The notes: generated from the letters alone by a model not told the origin. Counted from the stretch's first letter, positions 1 through 12,370 are shown. The stretch: 64,000 nt of DNA from Codonopsis lanceolata (GCA_013146195.2 CM028382.1:117999023-118063022), one strand, 5' to 3'. Made by a program: numbers and translations.

Positions 1-1084
1 TTATACATTAAGTAATACTCCATCCGTTTCGGATAAAAAGTCAATTATTCTATTTTGATATATTTCACTTAAAGAGTTAACTTTAAAAAATTAAGGTATA
101 AAAATATTATTTTATTACAAATGAGCTACCTAAAGTGTCATTTTTTTAAAATTTGATTTTCAAACGATTCTTTGCCTGAAACAAAGACAATATTTTATTA
201 ATTTATCAAGTAACTATTTTTTTAAAAATGAAGTACACAATTTACTATACGTCTTTTAACCTACCACTTCATTTAATATGCTTCAAAATGTACATTATTG
301 TATAATGTACTACTTAATAAACATTAAATTATATTCCCCATATCAACACATGACCAATCATAGTAACACAAACATATCATGTAGACAACAGTGATTTATC
401 GTAATTCAATGAATGTTGAACAAGTCTTGAACTACTAGAAGAAAATGTAGTTACATAGATGTAGACTGATGAGGGGATAATTGAGAGTGACATAAATTGA
501 GAGTGTCATAAGAACCGATAAAGATGAAGGTTCTACAATAGAGTACCTTTCGGTAGCAGAATTTAAAATGTTACAGCGGCCATCATATTGATTAATACGT
601 TTTTATTGAGTTTTGAGAAAACCACACTAGTCTTACGACGATAAGAAAATTCAAATATGAGATTTAAGATCGACATAAATTTCAACAAAAATCAAAAGAC
701 AATCGAGTCATTTTTATGAAAAGTTAATGGATGTTTTGTGAAGAAGGAGAATCGATTTGCACGTCGCCCGACCCTAAGCTTGAACCTACCAAGAATTCAC
801 TACAAAGCATCCCTCATTGGAACACGACCATACATACATACTCAGAAGATGTTTTGAGGCCATTCAACCAAATCAAAAATAGATCCAAGAATACGTGGTA
901 AAAAAGATAGTTTCTCGCCTAAAATCACTTTCTAAAAATAGAGCATCACTTTTGTCTTATATACCACTAATTTTTTTAACCCATCCCAAGAAATATACAA
1001 ACAGGAAAAGAAAATGAACAAATATAATTTGGAACCTTTATAACTAACTCATGGGGATGGGGGGCATGTGTCCCATTTGATATC

Positions 1085-1088
<4 letters not shown>

Positions 1089-1121
<33 letters not shown>
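1089..1121. repeat. (TA)n microsatellite
   Basis: An uninterrupted run of alternating T and A, about 33 bases. No gene is visible in 1-1216. The first 60 bases (actccatccgtttcgg) resemble one worn end of a Stowaway-type MITE, but the partner end was not found. Confidence 0.8.
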
Positions 1122-1123
<2 letters not shown>

Positions 1124-1713
1124 CAGATATATATAACATGTAACACTACTAAATAAGACATTTTTCACCTAAAATCACTTGCTAAAACAAGAACATTACC
1201 TTTGTCCTATATGTCACTAGTTTTTTAACATGCGTTAAGCGTTAGCGCCGCGTCAACTAAATCGTACATAAACAAAATAAGGAGAATACGTTTATTAACA
1301 ATTACACATAAGTATATCACTAATCATCATAGATTTTAAAAAAAATTCTTTATATACAACATTTGTTGTCATATTAGTTGGTTTTTCATCTTCACACATA
1401 TCAATATCTTCAAACCAAAATAATTTGTTACTCTAAAACTACTACATAAAGCGTTCATGGCTAAATACTTATTTTTTCAAAAAAGACCTACATTGAAATT
1501 ATTACTTTTGACACTTGTTAATTGTCATTGGTTATGATACCAACAATGAAAAATGTCTTCTACGGAACTTGAAAACGATGCTACATCGGATAAAGTTAAT
1601 GACAATCTTTGGATAAAAACATTTTCTCAAAAATTTTGTTTCAATAATGTGATCCCAGATTTATGATGATTAGCATTGTTCCATTGCATAACCATGCAAC
1701 ATGGTTAATGTTT

Positions 1714-2039
1714 ATTTATAGTACCAATGAACTCTAGCTCAATTGAATGCTTGCTCGGCTTCTCATAACGGATAGGTCGGGTGTTGAATCTCGCTAGAGA
1801 TGCCCTGAACTTTACAACTATAAATAGAGAGGTCGGTGTTCGAAACGGCTCTTCGAGGAGGCACGTTGTTGTTCGGCCTTACCCAAGGCCTATTTAGCCA
1901 CTTTCACTTATCTTAACGGATAAGTCGAATGTTCAAGCCCTACTAAAGGCACCATGGTATTTCACTACTCTCTCGGCAGCAGAAGTCGGGTGTTCAAAGT
2001 CTCACCAGAGATACCATTTGTTCGAGGCCACAACAAAGG

Positions 2040-2079
<40 letters not shown>

Positions 2080-2186
2080 GTATCATTTCAAGGCATTAAA
2101 ATAATAATATTAAGGGTTGGGGGTGCGTTACATGTCCCGCTTCAACTTATAAAAAATTAGATTTTAAAAAAATTAAAAAAAAGTAA
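1714..2186 (+). mobile_element. SINE-like insertion inside Helitron copy 1
   Basis: A 473-bp block interrupts sequence that is continuous in Helitron copy 3. It is flanked by AATGTTT on both sides (1707-1713 and 2187-2193), a likely target-site duplication. Near its start it has a tRNA-like stretch: agctcaattg resembles a Pol III A box and gtcgggtgttgaatct a B box. Further degraded copies of the B-box motif follow at about 1830, 1925 and 1985. It contains a (TA)n tract and ends in an A-rich tail. These are SINE hallmarks; the family is not identified. Confidence 0.55.
2044..2077. repeat. (TA)n microsatellite
   Basis: Alternating TA tract inside the SINE-like insertion. It is translated as an artificial Ile-Tyr run in a short open frame, which is not a gene. 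Confidence 0.75.
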
Positions 2187-2526
2187 AATGTTTCTCAATA
2201 GCATTCTTGGAACACTAATTTTAAGTGTCAATTCATGGCCCTAACAACCACGAACACTTTATCTTATTCAAAAACTACGTATAATAAATGTCTTCAAACA
2301 AACTTGAATTTTTACGCGCCAAATAGAATTTGAACTCAAATAAGTTATTCCTTTTGAATGATTAATTTTATTAAATTATATTTGTATTTTTTGAATAAAG
2401 AAATTTGAGAGAAGAAAATAAGCTAAAATCAAAATAATGAAATTATTTTCTAGTTAACTATTATTATTGTTTGTAAATTATTTTATTTTAATAACTTCCA
2501 TTATATATTTTTGTTTTATTGACTTC

Positions 2527-2626
2527 NNNNNNNNNNNNNNNNNNNNNNNNNNNNNNNNNNNNNNNNNNNNNNNNNNNNNNNNNNNNNNNNNNNNNNNNNN
2601 NNNNNNNNNNNNNNNNNNNNNNNNNN
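2527..2626. other. Assembly gap (100 N)
   Basis: Exactly 100 N, the conventional length for a gap of unknown size. It lies where the other Helitron copies carry their AT-rich tandem repeats, which probably caused the break. Confidence 0.98.
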
Positions 2627-4830
2627 TTTAAAAAAATACACTTTAATAGCTCATTAGTAATAAAATGATATTTTATGCCTTAATTTTTGAACAAAGATAA
2701 TATTATTTGAACAATTTTGAAAATTTAAATGATAATAATGGTCTCTTATATTAGTTGTTTGTATGTTTTAATTAATTGAAATATTTAAAGATGCTGGAAA
2801 GAAATTTTATTTATTAATTAGGCAAAAGAATATATCTTAGAAAAACTAGAAATAAATTTAGGTAATATTTTTCCCCAAACCATTCGGGCGGTGCACATGG
2901 TGAGAAATAAAAAATCGGAACGGAAGCCCTGCAGACAGAATTGAAGGCAGCAGCAATCTCTTTCTCAAGTCTCTTTCTCAAGGAACGGAAGGCTGAAGGC
3001 TGAAGGCTTGAGCTTCCAGATTGCTAGTTACTCAGTCAAGTCTCTTTCTCATTCTCTCAAGTAGGTAATTCACTTTCTCTTGAATTATTCAGTTCTGAAT
3101 TTTATTTCATGACTATTATGAATTTATGATCTATCTTTTTATTCAAAATTAGGGCTTTTGATTTTTTAAATTTGGGTTTATATAGTTGATTTATTGATTA
3201 CTCGATTAACTAATTTTATATTTTGATTGATGAATTTGTTGAAATATTCTATTGATTACTTGATAACCGCATGTTATCATATCTTTCTCACAATTAGAAT
3301 GCTTTTACTCCATTTAATATGATGAGATACTTGTGGACCTTGAAGCATCACAGCCTCCAAAAGCAATGGAAAAAAAGGTTATTTGCCATGTACAATATGT
3401 CAATACATATAACATGAACTTGCAAGACCTATCATTGCTTATGTACTGGTAGATACACATAATTTCTATGTATTAGAACTTCAAAGTTCCATGTATGTTA
3501 ACATAGCTATGCAGATGGCTTTGCTGAAAACTCAAACAAAATGACAAGAAATTTCGTGTTGAAATGCCATAACGCAGTTTTGGTTTGATTATCTAAGAAC
3601 TAAAGCATGGATGCCACCAAAGAAGCCTTGCTCATGTTAGGATGCGCCTTCACTAGCAATCATTACAGTAATTTCTATACTTATTGTCTGACACAACTTC
3701 AACAAGTTCCCCAATTTCTAAACAATATTTCTAAGGACACTTGGAAAACATCTCACATCTATAACATTTCTGAAAAATATCTTTTGAGAATTCAGTACAC
3801 TTGTCATCAATGCCATGGATATCTCACTACTAAGGGCTTCTACAAATTCATTTCTTAACTTAAAGTGAAATTCTATGAGAAAGGATGCAAAGGTGATCCA
3901 TGTGTCAGCTCTTAATTTAGAGTGATTTAGTCCAAAGAAAGTTGGTGGAGGAATGAAATTGTTAAGATGCAGTGATCCATGTGTCAGCACTAAGTGTCAA
4001 CGTATAGTCAGTTATGTGTACAAACCCAAATTTTCCTTACTGCCTTTTCTAGCTTAAGATAATTTGAAGAACTGTTGGAAATTTGTCATAATGCCTGCGC
4101 TATGGCATCCTAGCGCTGAGTACCAGATTATGAAGCATAGTGCTATATATGTGAGAATGTCTAAAAGTTATTCGAGACAAGGATGGGAACTTTCATCAAG
4201 CAGAATTTTTGTAATATAACCGGCTACTGCTAAATCTGTTCTTTGCCTCACATTGTCCCATAAGCAGTCACTCATTTTAGTCCCAAACGAAAAATAAAAA
4301 TGTTTTCAATCAAACATTCAAAGGAAGTAGTACAGAAGTAAGAATCTGCAATAGGGAAATCAGTAAGTAATAGTACAGAAGTAAGATAGAGTGTAAAACT
4401 GTAGCGATTGCTAATAAAAGATTATGCCAACCATGAAGAAAGGATTCACTAAATTACTATGTATCTGAAACGTATTGGGCAGTCAATATGTTTGAGAGGA
4501 GGCATTCAATTGAGGAAAAAGGCTAGGCAATTTTAGCCCAGACAAAGCTGAATGGGAAATTAATTTGGGGCTGTTTGGGGAGAAAGACACGGGCTGGACT
4601 TCCATTATAATCTGATACAAAGCGTTAGAAAAAGGTACTCAAAACAGCTTAGAAGAGAACCTATTATGGATGATAGCAAGTCGTTGTCCACATGTCCATC
4701 ACAAACCATATCTATGATGTCAGTGACAATTTTACTCTTAAAAAAGAACCCCATAATTAATACAATTGAAAGTAGTCAAGCTTCAAAATAACTAAAGCAG
4801 GATATGTAAAGAATGTGAAACCTCTTAAAG
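2627..4830. other. Intergenic, possible 5' UTR-like exon
   Basis: No supported coding gene. At about 2880-3063 there is a less AT-rich, CT-rich stretch ending in CAAGTAG before GTAATTC, which looks like a non-coding first exon with a splice donor. No matching downstream coding exon was found, so this is weak. The short open frames near 3.6-4.0 kb show no family signature. Confidence 0.3.
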
Positions 4831-5063
4831 TTAAGTTGGTGAATGCCCATTGCCACTAACATCTGTCAAGAGAGAATTAATAAATACATATCTTTGTAAT
4901 CCAAATTCTTGCTCTGCTGCTTCCAGTAATTTGAGAAACAGAGGATATCTCAAATAACTTAACGCTACAAAGAATTTCCTTTGCTCACCATTGCCGATAT
5001 TCGGGACTGTAAAATGACCTTCCTTCAGATTTCCAACTTGCCCAGTGCACTAAAAAGGTACAC
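4831..5063 (-). pseudogene. SAUR-like gene fragment
   Basis: On the minus strand an open stretch of about 75 codons ends at the TAA at 4831-4833. It reads KEGHFTVPNIGNGEQRKFF and then YLRYPLFLKLLEAAEQEFGL. This follows the SAUR core pattern: a G-H/Y-F-x-V-P strand, an R-F/K-F-F-V motif, then Y-L-x-x-P-L-F-x-x-L-L-E-x-A-E-x-E-F-G. SAUR proteins are small auxin-induced proteins acting in cell expansion. Here the N-terminal part is missing: an in-frame TAG lies just upstream with no ATG after it, and the usual final L-P-C-D segment is absent. It is therefore a remnant rather than a working gene. Assignment is by motif only. Confidence 0.45.
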
Positions 5064-5092
5064 AAAACATCTATGCAGTTTTAAACTTCACT

Positions 5093-5174
5093 GCATCTGG
5101 AATCCCCATAAAATGCATGTTGCTGTTTCTGCATCTGGAATCCCCATAAAATGCATGCGGCTGTTTCTGCATCT
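5093..5174. repeat. 38-bp tandem duplication
   Basis: Two adjacent copies of a 38-bp unit starting gcatctggaatccccataaa, plus six bases of a third. Only the two bases after gcatg differ (tt versus cg). It lies just upstream of the SAUR-like fragment. Confidence 0.8.
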
Positions 5175-5189
5175 CATTCTAGACTGAGG

Positions 5190-8100
5190 TAGCTGTCTAC
5201 TTTTCATTCTCATTTTCCCATCAAGCACTTGCAAGAAGTGGCGGTTTCTGTTTTGTTTCTTGTTGGAGCAGGGTTGTTCTATTGTGGTTTGTCTCACATA
5301 CGTATGCCCACACTGAGAGGTAACCTTAAAGATCAATATCAACCTAAAATACAGCACAAATGCAAATTTTCCAATCAAACAGAAAATTAAAAGCATAACA
5401 GGGTATAGTGGATCAATAAAAAATATATGGCAGAAAGGTACACAGCTAGTGTAGCCAACTATTTAAAAGTAAAGCTGGGAAGCAAAAGATATGTACCATT
5501 AGAAGCCAAATAAAAGCATAATAAAAATGAAATATAAAGGAGGAATTTTCTTCCTTTCAGACAATTAGTAATAACATTTCCTATCGAGAGTCTCTAAAGA
5601 AAACCTTTTTTTTTTACCTTATTGATGGATGAAGTAACTTAACCTGTAGAAGATGACTTATGTAGTGCATGCTATCTGTCGTTACTGATGAGATATAGCA
5701 ACTGTTGCTAAACCAAAAAAAGTGGAGAGATTATCTGAAGATAGAGGTTTAAAATAGGTCGATACATGAATTGTAACTTTAGCAGCAAAAGGACCAATAA
5801 GGAAGACACAGTTCACTTAGATGACCAAAATTGCAACAAAAATGACCGGTTCCATACTTTATGGTCAATTATTAGTCTATATATCAAGCAACATACCTTG
5901 CAGTTCATATATGTCCAAGTCACTAGTTTAATAGACACACTACCCTTATTGTTGAAAGAAGGAAAAAAGAAAAGGACTAACTGCTGTCAAACCTCATGAA
6001 GTGCAAGAGCATCTTTGTTCCATCGTTTAGTCCTCGAAAGCCTTTTCCTAGTTAATAACATTGAATCAAAGAAGATGAGCAATGACTAAGCCTCTCACTG
6101 GACTTGTGAACTGATTCTAGTCACTATAAGCTGCTAAGTAAGTCAATCAGTGAGATCATCTGGAATAGGCCTTCCTTCTCTCGGACATCCTCTCGTCTTC
6201 TTTTTCAATTGATAATTGCAGTTTTCTAATGTTGATTCATGAAATGCATAGCTTATTGTTATTTTTAATTTACTTATTTGATTCCTCCAAATTAGCATCA
6301 TAAGTAATAAATTTGTGAAAATATATTGTTTTTATTTGTTCAGATCTTGCTACGATGGTTTTTTTCCCCAATTATAGAGAGTTTATGTTTGAGCTTTTGT
6401 GTTCTCACTTTGATCTTTAGCTTTTGTTAAATCTGTAGTTGTTTTTATCATATGTTTATAACCATTGATTGATTAGAAATCAAGTGGTTGGTTTAATTGT
6501 CAATCTATTTTAATAGGTATAAGTCAGATGTGATATTAGTTAGATCGTCCTTATTCGTCTCAATTCAGATAGGTACCTGCCCATTTTCTTCTCCTATATT
6601 GCACTGTTCTTCTTTGGCCACAGGAGTTCTTTGGGAACCAATAGCCATGTGTGTATGTTGTGTGGGCCGTTGGGGCTGTTTCAGAGTCGTGTTTGGACAA
6701 CCTAGTCGTGTAGTTTGGGCAGTCTATTGGCTGTTCGAAATTGGTGTTACAAGGCTATATTAAGGGCTGTTTTAGCAAGGGTTTTTGAGCAGTTTTTGTG
6801 GCTGAATTTTAGGAGTATTAAATTAAAAGTGCTGGAACAGATTTTAGCTTGGTTTAATTGTTCAACAAGGTTGGGTTTTGGTTAACTGGTAAGGAGACGC
6901 ATTTAAATAATTGCACAGATTTTTAGAAGGCTATTGGCGGGTTTGTGGGACTGTTTTGGTGAGGTTAATTCAGCCAAGAGCTGGTCCAACATAGTTGGGC
7001 AGATTTGTTGTTTTCGAGCTTCGCATTCACATCACTATGTCAATATAGGAGTAATCAGTACAGCAGCCATGATTGGTTATAGAAGGCACTAACTGGTGCT
7101 AAAAAGACTAGGGAACTGAAGGAAAGTGTAATTAATTAATCCAAATGATTGAAAGATCAAACAAACTACTTTTAAATGAATAGATCCTGGAAAAAAAATA
7201 GACATGAGATGCAAAGATATGGCAACATATATGGTATACGTAATTATATTGATCCGGCATTCATGGTGAATAGAATGTTCAAAATGTGCACACTATTAGA
7301 AATGTGCACATTCCTTGTTTAGAACCAAATTTCGACAAGATTAAGCTATTAGATGTGCTCACTATTTAGAAGATCTAGTGAGAAGGGTCTGAACCATAAC
7401 CCATAGCCTTGTCCAAATGTGCGTGTCCAACTAGGGTACTTGATGCATTTTGCGATTCCAAATTGAGCTGGTATAGTTTGACTCCATCATTTTGGTATAT
7501 GTTTGAGTTTAAGTAAGTTTTTACTATTATGATAAAGCAATAATTTTGTTGCTTTCTTGATTCTCCATTAAATCTTGTCACGTTCTATCATTTTCATGTA
7601 TAGTTTAATTAGTTGGGTAGATGCGCCAACACAATTTGAGACATTGACTTCACTCATTTGGTTGAAGGAAAAGATGGTAGCCAATATTTTCCTAATGAAG
7701 AATCAACAAACCTTGCAGTAAGTACCCGATTCATAATGATTTGTTTATTTATTATGATTCATGTTGGTAGTTATTTATGAATTTAGATTATGTGTTCTAT
7801 TAAGTGAGGCTTAGCTCTTTAGTTCAATATTGTTGGCTTATTAAACTTCTTAGTTTTTGCCTATGTTTAGTATGTGTTACGAGATTAAAATTTATCATGA
7901 GTCAAAGCGAGTTCATATCAAAGTACAATCCTCGTGAGTAGGATATGGAGATGATATAACTCACAATTTCACTACTTTTTCCTTAATCTATCTCTCTTCA
8001 TAAGTGGCTTAACGGAGGAACATAATTTCGATAATATATAATTCATGATAAGGAACATTAGGGAACATTAAATATGGTTGCAGTTTAAATATGTTTATGT

Positions 8101-8190
8101 TGCTTTCGTGTATTGGAGGTTGTGTTTATGTTTTTGTTATGATAATACACAAATAGTAATTACATGTGAAAAACATGGATTAACATTTAT
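5190..8190. other. Intergenic, no gene recognised
   Basis: Only short, frame-inconsistent open frames with no recognisable family. Base composition shifts to G/T-rich on the plus strand at about 6.55-7.0 kb, which may be old transposon sequence. Nothing further can be supported. Confidence 0.4.
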
Positions 8191-9761
8191 GATGAAAGCG
8201 TGATTGGAATTGAGGATCTGGTTTAGAGATTTGGCGGGAATGTGTTGGGGGGTGTGACGAGGGGTAGGCTCATTGGATGACTGACGAAGGTGGAGTAAAG
8301 CAGTATCATAAAGACTTCGCGACACACATTGCATCTCAAGAGCATTCGAAGAAACTTGAGAGGTTGGAGAAAACAAAAGCGAAATTGTACAAAATTGTGA
8401 GTAGCCGAGTAGTTATATTTCGGAGCGAGGTAGTTATATTTCGAACAAGGTAGTTATATTTCGAGAGATGTCTCGATATATGCAAGACATTTCGAGAGTT
8501 CGGCATACCGGCTCCTCCTCATTTCCTTTGTTAGTCCCCTCTATGCCTCTTACAAATGATGGTGCTTGGTTGATGCGGCTTGGTTCGAATGGTCCAGATG
8601 GTCCTTCATCTTCTCGGGGTTGTGATGATTTTGACACTGAAGATAATGGTGATAACGATAATGAATCCGAGTCTAATGATGATTGATTTTTCTGAGTTAT
8701 TTTCTCCTGATTAAATCATGTACTACTTGATGCGTAATGTTGGATTTTAAGCAAAAAAAAAATTTAGATTATTAAGGGATTCTCAGTACTTTGATGTTGA
8801 CTTATTGAATAACATATTTTGCTAGATGAGGTTATATGACATAATTCTTTAATATGAAATATTATGAGTCGTTTGATTTGAAATATTTTGTATGTTTTTG
8901 GTATATAAATGTTGTACAAATTTATGAAAATGATGATATTGAGCTAGGTAGGGAAAAATCAATTGTGTTAAAGTGATGGTGAATGCTATCATATTTTATA
9001 GGGTATTAGATTGCAGAAGCAATCGCTTAATAAGAGCTAATGTGATGGCAATAACAATCATGTATAAGGAATGATGTGATGTCACATATAGCAATAAAGT
9101 GATGGTTAATGCAATCGCGTACTTCAATATAAAGTGATGACCAAAGCAATCACATATTCGGAGATAAAGCAATGGGAAAAACAATCACGTATTCCACAAT
9201 AAAGCGATTATAAAAGCAATCGCGCATATATAGATAAAGCAATGATTAATGCAATCGTGTAACCTCAGATAAAACGATGGTTAAAGCAATCGCGTATTCC
9301 TAAATAATGTGATGGCCAAAGCAATCACTTATGGCTCACTAGAGAGATGGTTAAAACAATCGCGTATTCCAAGATAACGTGATGGAAATACCAACCGCCT
9401 AACGCCCTCTAAAGTGATTGAATAAGCCATCGTCTATTGTGAAGACGATTGTTTTAGCAATCACTTATTTAGTACTAAGGTGATGGTTTAACAATCGTCT
9501 TTTCATGTATTATGCGATGACTTTGTATTTTTATGAATTAAAAAAATAAATATTATTTTTCATGTTAGGTGATTGTTTATGCCATCACCTAAAATCTATG
9601 AGATAATGCAACAACTTTTTCCATCACTTAAAGTTTCAGCGACAAGGCTTTACGCGATGAAACCAGTGATTGTTTTGACCATCGCAAATAGTCTAAGGTG
9701 ATGGTTTTTTAGTTTTGGCGATTGCTTTCGCCCATCACGTAAAAGCAATTTTCTAGTAGTG
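8190..9761 (+). mobile_element. CACTA (En/Spm-like) element remnant, 3' end
   Basis: The right end reads GCAATTTTCTAGTAGTG at 9745-9761, the reverse complement of a CACTACTAGAAAA-type terminal inverted repeat diagnostic of CACTA elements. Inside it lies a long array of subterminal repeats built on gcgatggttaaagcaatcgc-like motifs. Further in, a decayed reading frame (8190-8690) includes QYHKDFATH and an acidic C-terminus rich in D, E, N and S ending at 8686; it may be a worn element-encoded protein, but this is weak. The left terminal repeat was not found, so the left limit is arbitrary. Confidence 0.55.
8960..9530. repeat. 35-bp subterminal tandem repeat array
   Basis: At least 13 degenerate units of about 35 bp. 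The consensus is close to taaagygatggttaaagca followed by atcgcgtattccnaga. The best-preserved units run from about 9080 to 9420. Units contain a short inverted motif (gatggttaaagcaatc), as expected for CACTA subterminal regions where the transposition protein binds. Confidence 0.75.
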
Positions 9762-9897
9762 ATAATCTTGTTTTTGAAGTATGGTGATTATTGAACTTGT
9801 AGTGTTTATTATGGAAAACTGCAAAAACTGTAAGCTGTTTTCTGTTGGATTGTTTATTTGCCATGGTTCTTCAACTGCTAAATACTTGATTGTTTAG

Positions 9898-10021
9898 AGC
9901 TTCAATGGAGTCTGCTTTAGAAAGCGTTGTAGAGATGCCTTCAAAGCTTGTTGTTGAAAGAGCAAAGATAGTTATTTCCATCCAAGACAAGGATGGACTA
10001 AAGCAATTCTGTGTCTATATG
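9898..10021 (+). pseudogene. Orphan exon-like coding fragment
   Basis: A 39-codon frame from the ATG at 9905 (MESALESVVEMPSKLVVERA...) is bounded by a splice acceptor (ttgtttag before AGC) and a good donor (TATATG before GTAAAT). It has the look of a first coding exon. No continuation was found: downstream sequence to 11.4 kb has many stops. I do not recognise the family. It could be the start of a decayed gene or a captured fragment. Confidence 0.3.
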
Positions 10022-11430
10022 GTAAATACTTAAGTGCAGAAGGGACTAAGGGTTATTATTTTTAATCACAAATATATCATCTAGTTGCAATTTTGTTGAT
10101 GGAATCGAGTTGTGATGGCTTTAGAAGCCTTATGCAAGGATGTTAGGTCCTCAGAAAATTTTTGGTCCAGATAAAAGGCCCTTGGTGGTTAAAGATGATT
10201 TGAGCTTTGGGTGTGTTAGGTTCCATTGGGACTTGTTTGTTGGGATTTTTATTTTTTTGGGGGGTTAGGGTTGTATGTAATGGTGTTTGTTTGGGGTGTT
10301 ATTTGGAGTGTTTGTATGGGAGTTTAATAGCGGTTTTTGTGTGGTGCTTTCATGGTTTGAAACTTTTTTAATAACAAACCTTAACTTTGGCCGGTCAAAA
10401 AGAAAAGTGTCCTTGGTGGTTGGTGCTTTTTAGTTCTGTTGAGCGTTGAAAAAGATTTAGTTAGTATAGTAGATCAGTTTATGAAGGCTTTCTTGAGTTA
10501 TGTTAGTATACATCCACTGCTGATGGCAAGTTTGATGATAGTGACATAGTATAGTATGCTCTTATTGAATTTGGACGTAGTATCTAATCTTGGGCAAAAA
10601 AAATTGTATGGTGGAGGTATAGTGCAAGTAACAAGGAGAGTACTCGTAGCTGATTACTTTTAAGGTTGAAATCGAAACAGCCAATTGCTTTGTTCAATCT
10701 CCATGATTAAACCATAATGAGACTCATTCGGTAGTTTTTGAACAATGTTTTTTTGAAGCAAATGTTGAAAAACAAGCTATCACTTGCCAGAAGGGGATTG
10801 CTTAGAAGTCCTGTAGAAATTTCACCTTTATTTAAAAGGGCTTTGTCTTCATATTATGGGATGGAATACATATTCATGATAGTTTGAGCTTGAACTTGTA
10901 TCCTTTAACAACAGTTTGCCCCACCTTCTTGGCCTGAAAGTTTACTAGATTGCAGGCTATTTTTCTTGTTCTTTTATGATTTTTAATTTCTAGAGTCTCT
11001 TATATTCTTTTATGGTTAATAACATGCAACTTTGTAATTCAGAGTTGCTATATTTTTGAAGGGCGATAAACTCAATTCATTCTACTAAAGAGGCTTACAT
11101 TTAGTGATTGTGGGCTGTCGGAGGAGAAGCGACATGGACATTGTTAAAGAGAATACTCGTATGATTATGAATTGGTGTTTTGGGTATCAAAAAAGAGATT
11201 GTTCATTAAAAAAGAGATTGTTCATTGTTGTTGGAATTTGCCAATTTGGATACGATATACTATTAAAGTGTGTGTGTGTTCATCAGCTACAACCTACAAT
11301 TACAAGTCTACAATTTGGAGATTGTTGTCGAAAATGATTGTTTGGCGGAATAGGAATGGGGGGATGTTATTTGTCGTGTTTGGGGGAATAGATGCATGTT
11401 AACAGCTTCGATATCCAAAGCATTGCATCA
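10022..11430. other. Intergenic, degenerate sequence
   Basis: No open frame longer than about 77 codons and no recognisable domain. At 11.1-11.4 kb a frame with a duplicated 20-bp stretch (aaaaaagagattgttcatt, twice in tandem) is present, but no protein family is evident. Confidence 0.35.
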
Positions 11431-12370
11431 GCATTATTGAATTTTTTTTTTGAAAAAATTATATTAACAGTTCTGATGCCTACTTGGTATCATCATTATT
11501 AGATTTTTTTTTATCTTGAAAAAACTGTGTTAACAGTTTTGATACCTAGCATTGACATCAGCATTATTGGATTTTTTTTGTCTTAAAAAAGCTGTGTTAA
11601 CAGTTTTGATGTCTGGATTTGCCATCAGCATTATTTGTTTTCTTTTGTTTTGAAAGAACTGTGTTAACAATCCTGATGCCTAGTATTGGGATCATCATTA
11701 TTGGATTTTTTAGTCTTGAAAAAAGTGTCTAAACAGTCATGATGCCTGGATTTGGCATCAGCATTTTTGGATTTTTTTGGTCTTGAAAAAACTATGAAAA
11801 CAGTCATGATGCCTGGATTTGACATCAGCATTTTTTGATTTTTTTTGTTTTGAAAAAACTGTGAAAACAGTTCTGATGCCTGGATTTGACATCAACATTT
11901 TTGGATTTTTTTTTGTCTTGAAAAAACTGTCCTGATGCGTGGATTTGACATCAACATTTTTGAATTTTTTTTTGTTTTGAAAAAAGCGTAGCTTGACCAC
12001 GATGCTGGATTTGACATCAGTATTTTTTGTTTTTTTCTTGAAAAAGCGTGGTGGAAACCGATCATGCCATCGAATTGATGGCATCAACATTTTTTTTGTC
12101 TTGAAAAAACGGTCTAAACAATCCTGATGTCTGGATTTGACATCAACATTTTTTAATTTTTTTTTGTCTTGAAAAAACTGTGAAAACAGTCCTGATGCCT
12201 GGATTTGACATCAGCATTTTTGGATTTTTTTGGTCTTAAAAAAACTATGAAAACAGTCTCGATGCCTAGATTTGGTATCAATATTTTTTGTCTTGAAAAA
12301 ACTGTCTAAACAGTCCTGATGCCTGGATTTGACATCAACATTTTTGGATTTTTTTTGTCTTGACAGTCCA
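11430..12370. repeat. Minisatellite with two hairpins per unit
   Basis: About 12-13 degenerate units of roughly 65-80 bp. Each contains a block like cctgatgcctggatttgaca followed by tcagcatt, a T-rich tract (gatttttttt), then gtcttgaaaaaactgtgaaa and acagt. Two inverted motifs recur: TGATGCC...GGCATCA around tggattt, and CTGT...ACAG around gaaa. A 110-codon minus-strand open frame over it (11758-12090) is just the repeat read in frame and is not a gene. Confidence 0.85.

Larger units (their letters stand above)
1217..2526 (-). mobile_element. Helitron copy 1, 3' part, cut by assembly gap
   Basis: Read on the minus strand, the left boundary is GTTAAAAAACTAG followed by T, a typical Helitron 3' end (CTRR before a host T). 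The body matches two other copies in this window (19.0-20.7 kb plus, 49.4-51.0 kb minus). It retains a decayed remnant of the C-terminal part of the Helitron PIF1-like helicase. The element is interrupted by an insertion at 1714-2186 and runs into the run of N at 2527, so its 5' end is not seen. The sequence after the gap does not match the other copies. Confidence 0.7.

Noticed and set aside
425..445. actactagaagaaaatg as the missing left CACTA terminus
   Set aside because: It lacks the first C, has an extra inserted G/A within the motif, and lies 8 kb from the array with the SAUR remnant, Helitron and gap between; not a convincing partner of 9745-9761.
1954..2160. Open frame with an Ile-Tyr run
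   Set aside because: It is produced by the (TA)n tract in the SINE-like insertion and has no protein family features.
8960..9530. CRISPR array
   Set aside because: Regular 35-bp spacing might suggest it, but there are no unique spacers: whole units are degenerate copies, and the context is a plant CACTA element.
11758..12090. 110-codon minus-strand open frame
   Set aside because: It is the minisatellite unit read in frame (repeated FKTKK...NADVKS); open only because the unit lacks stops in that frame.
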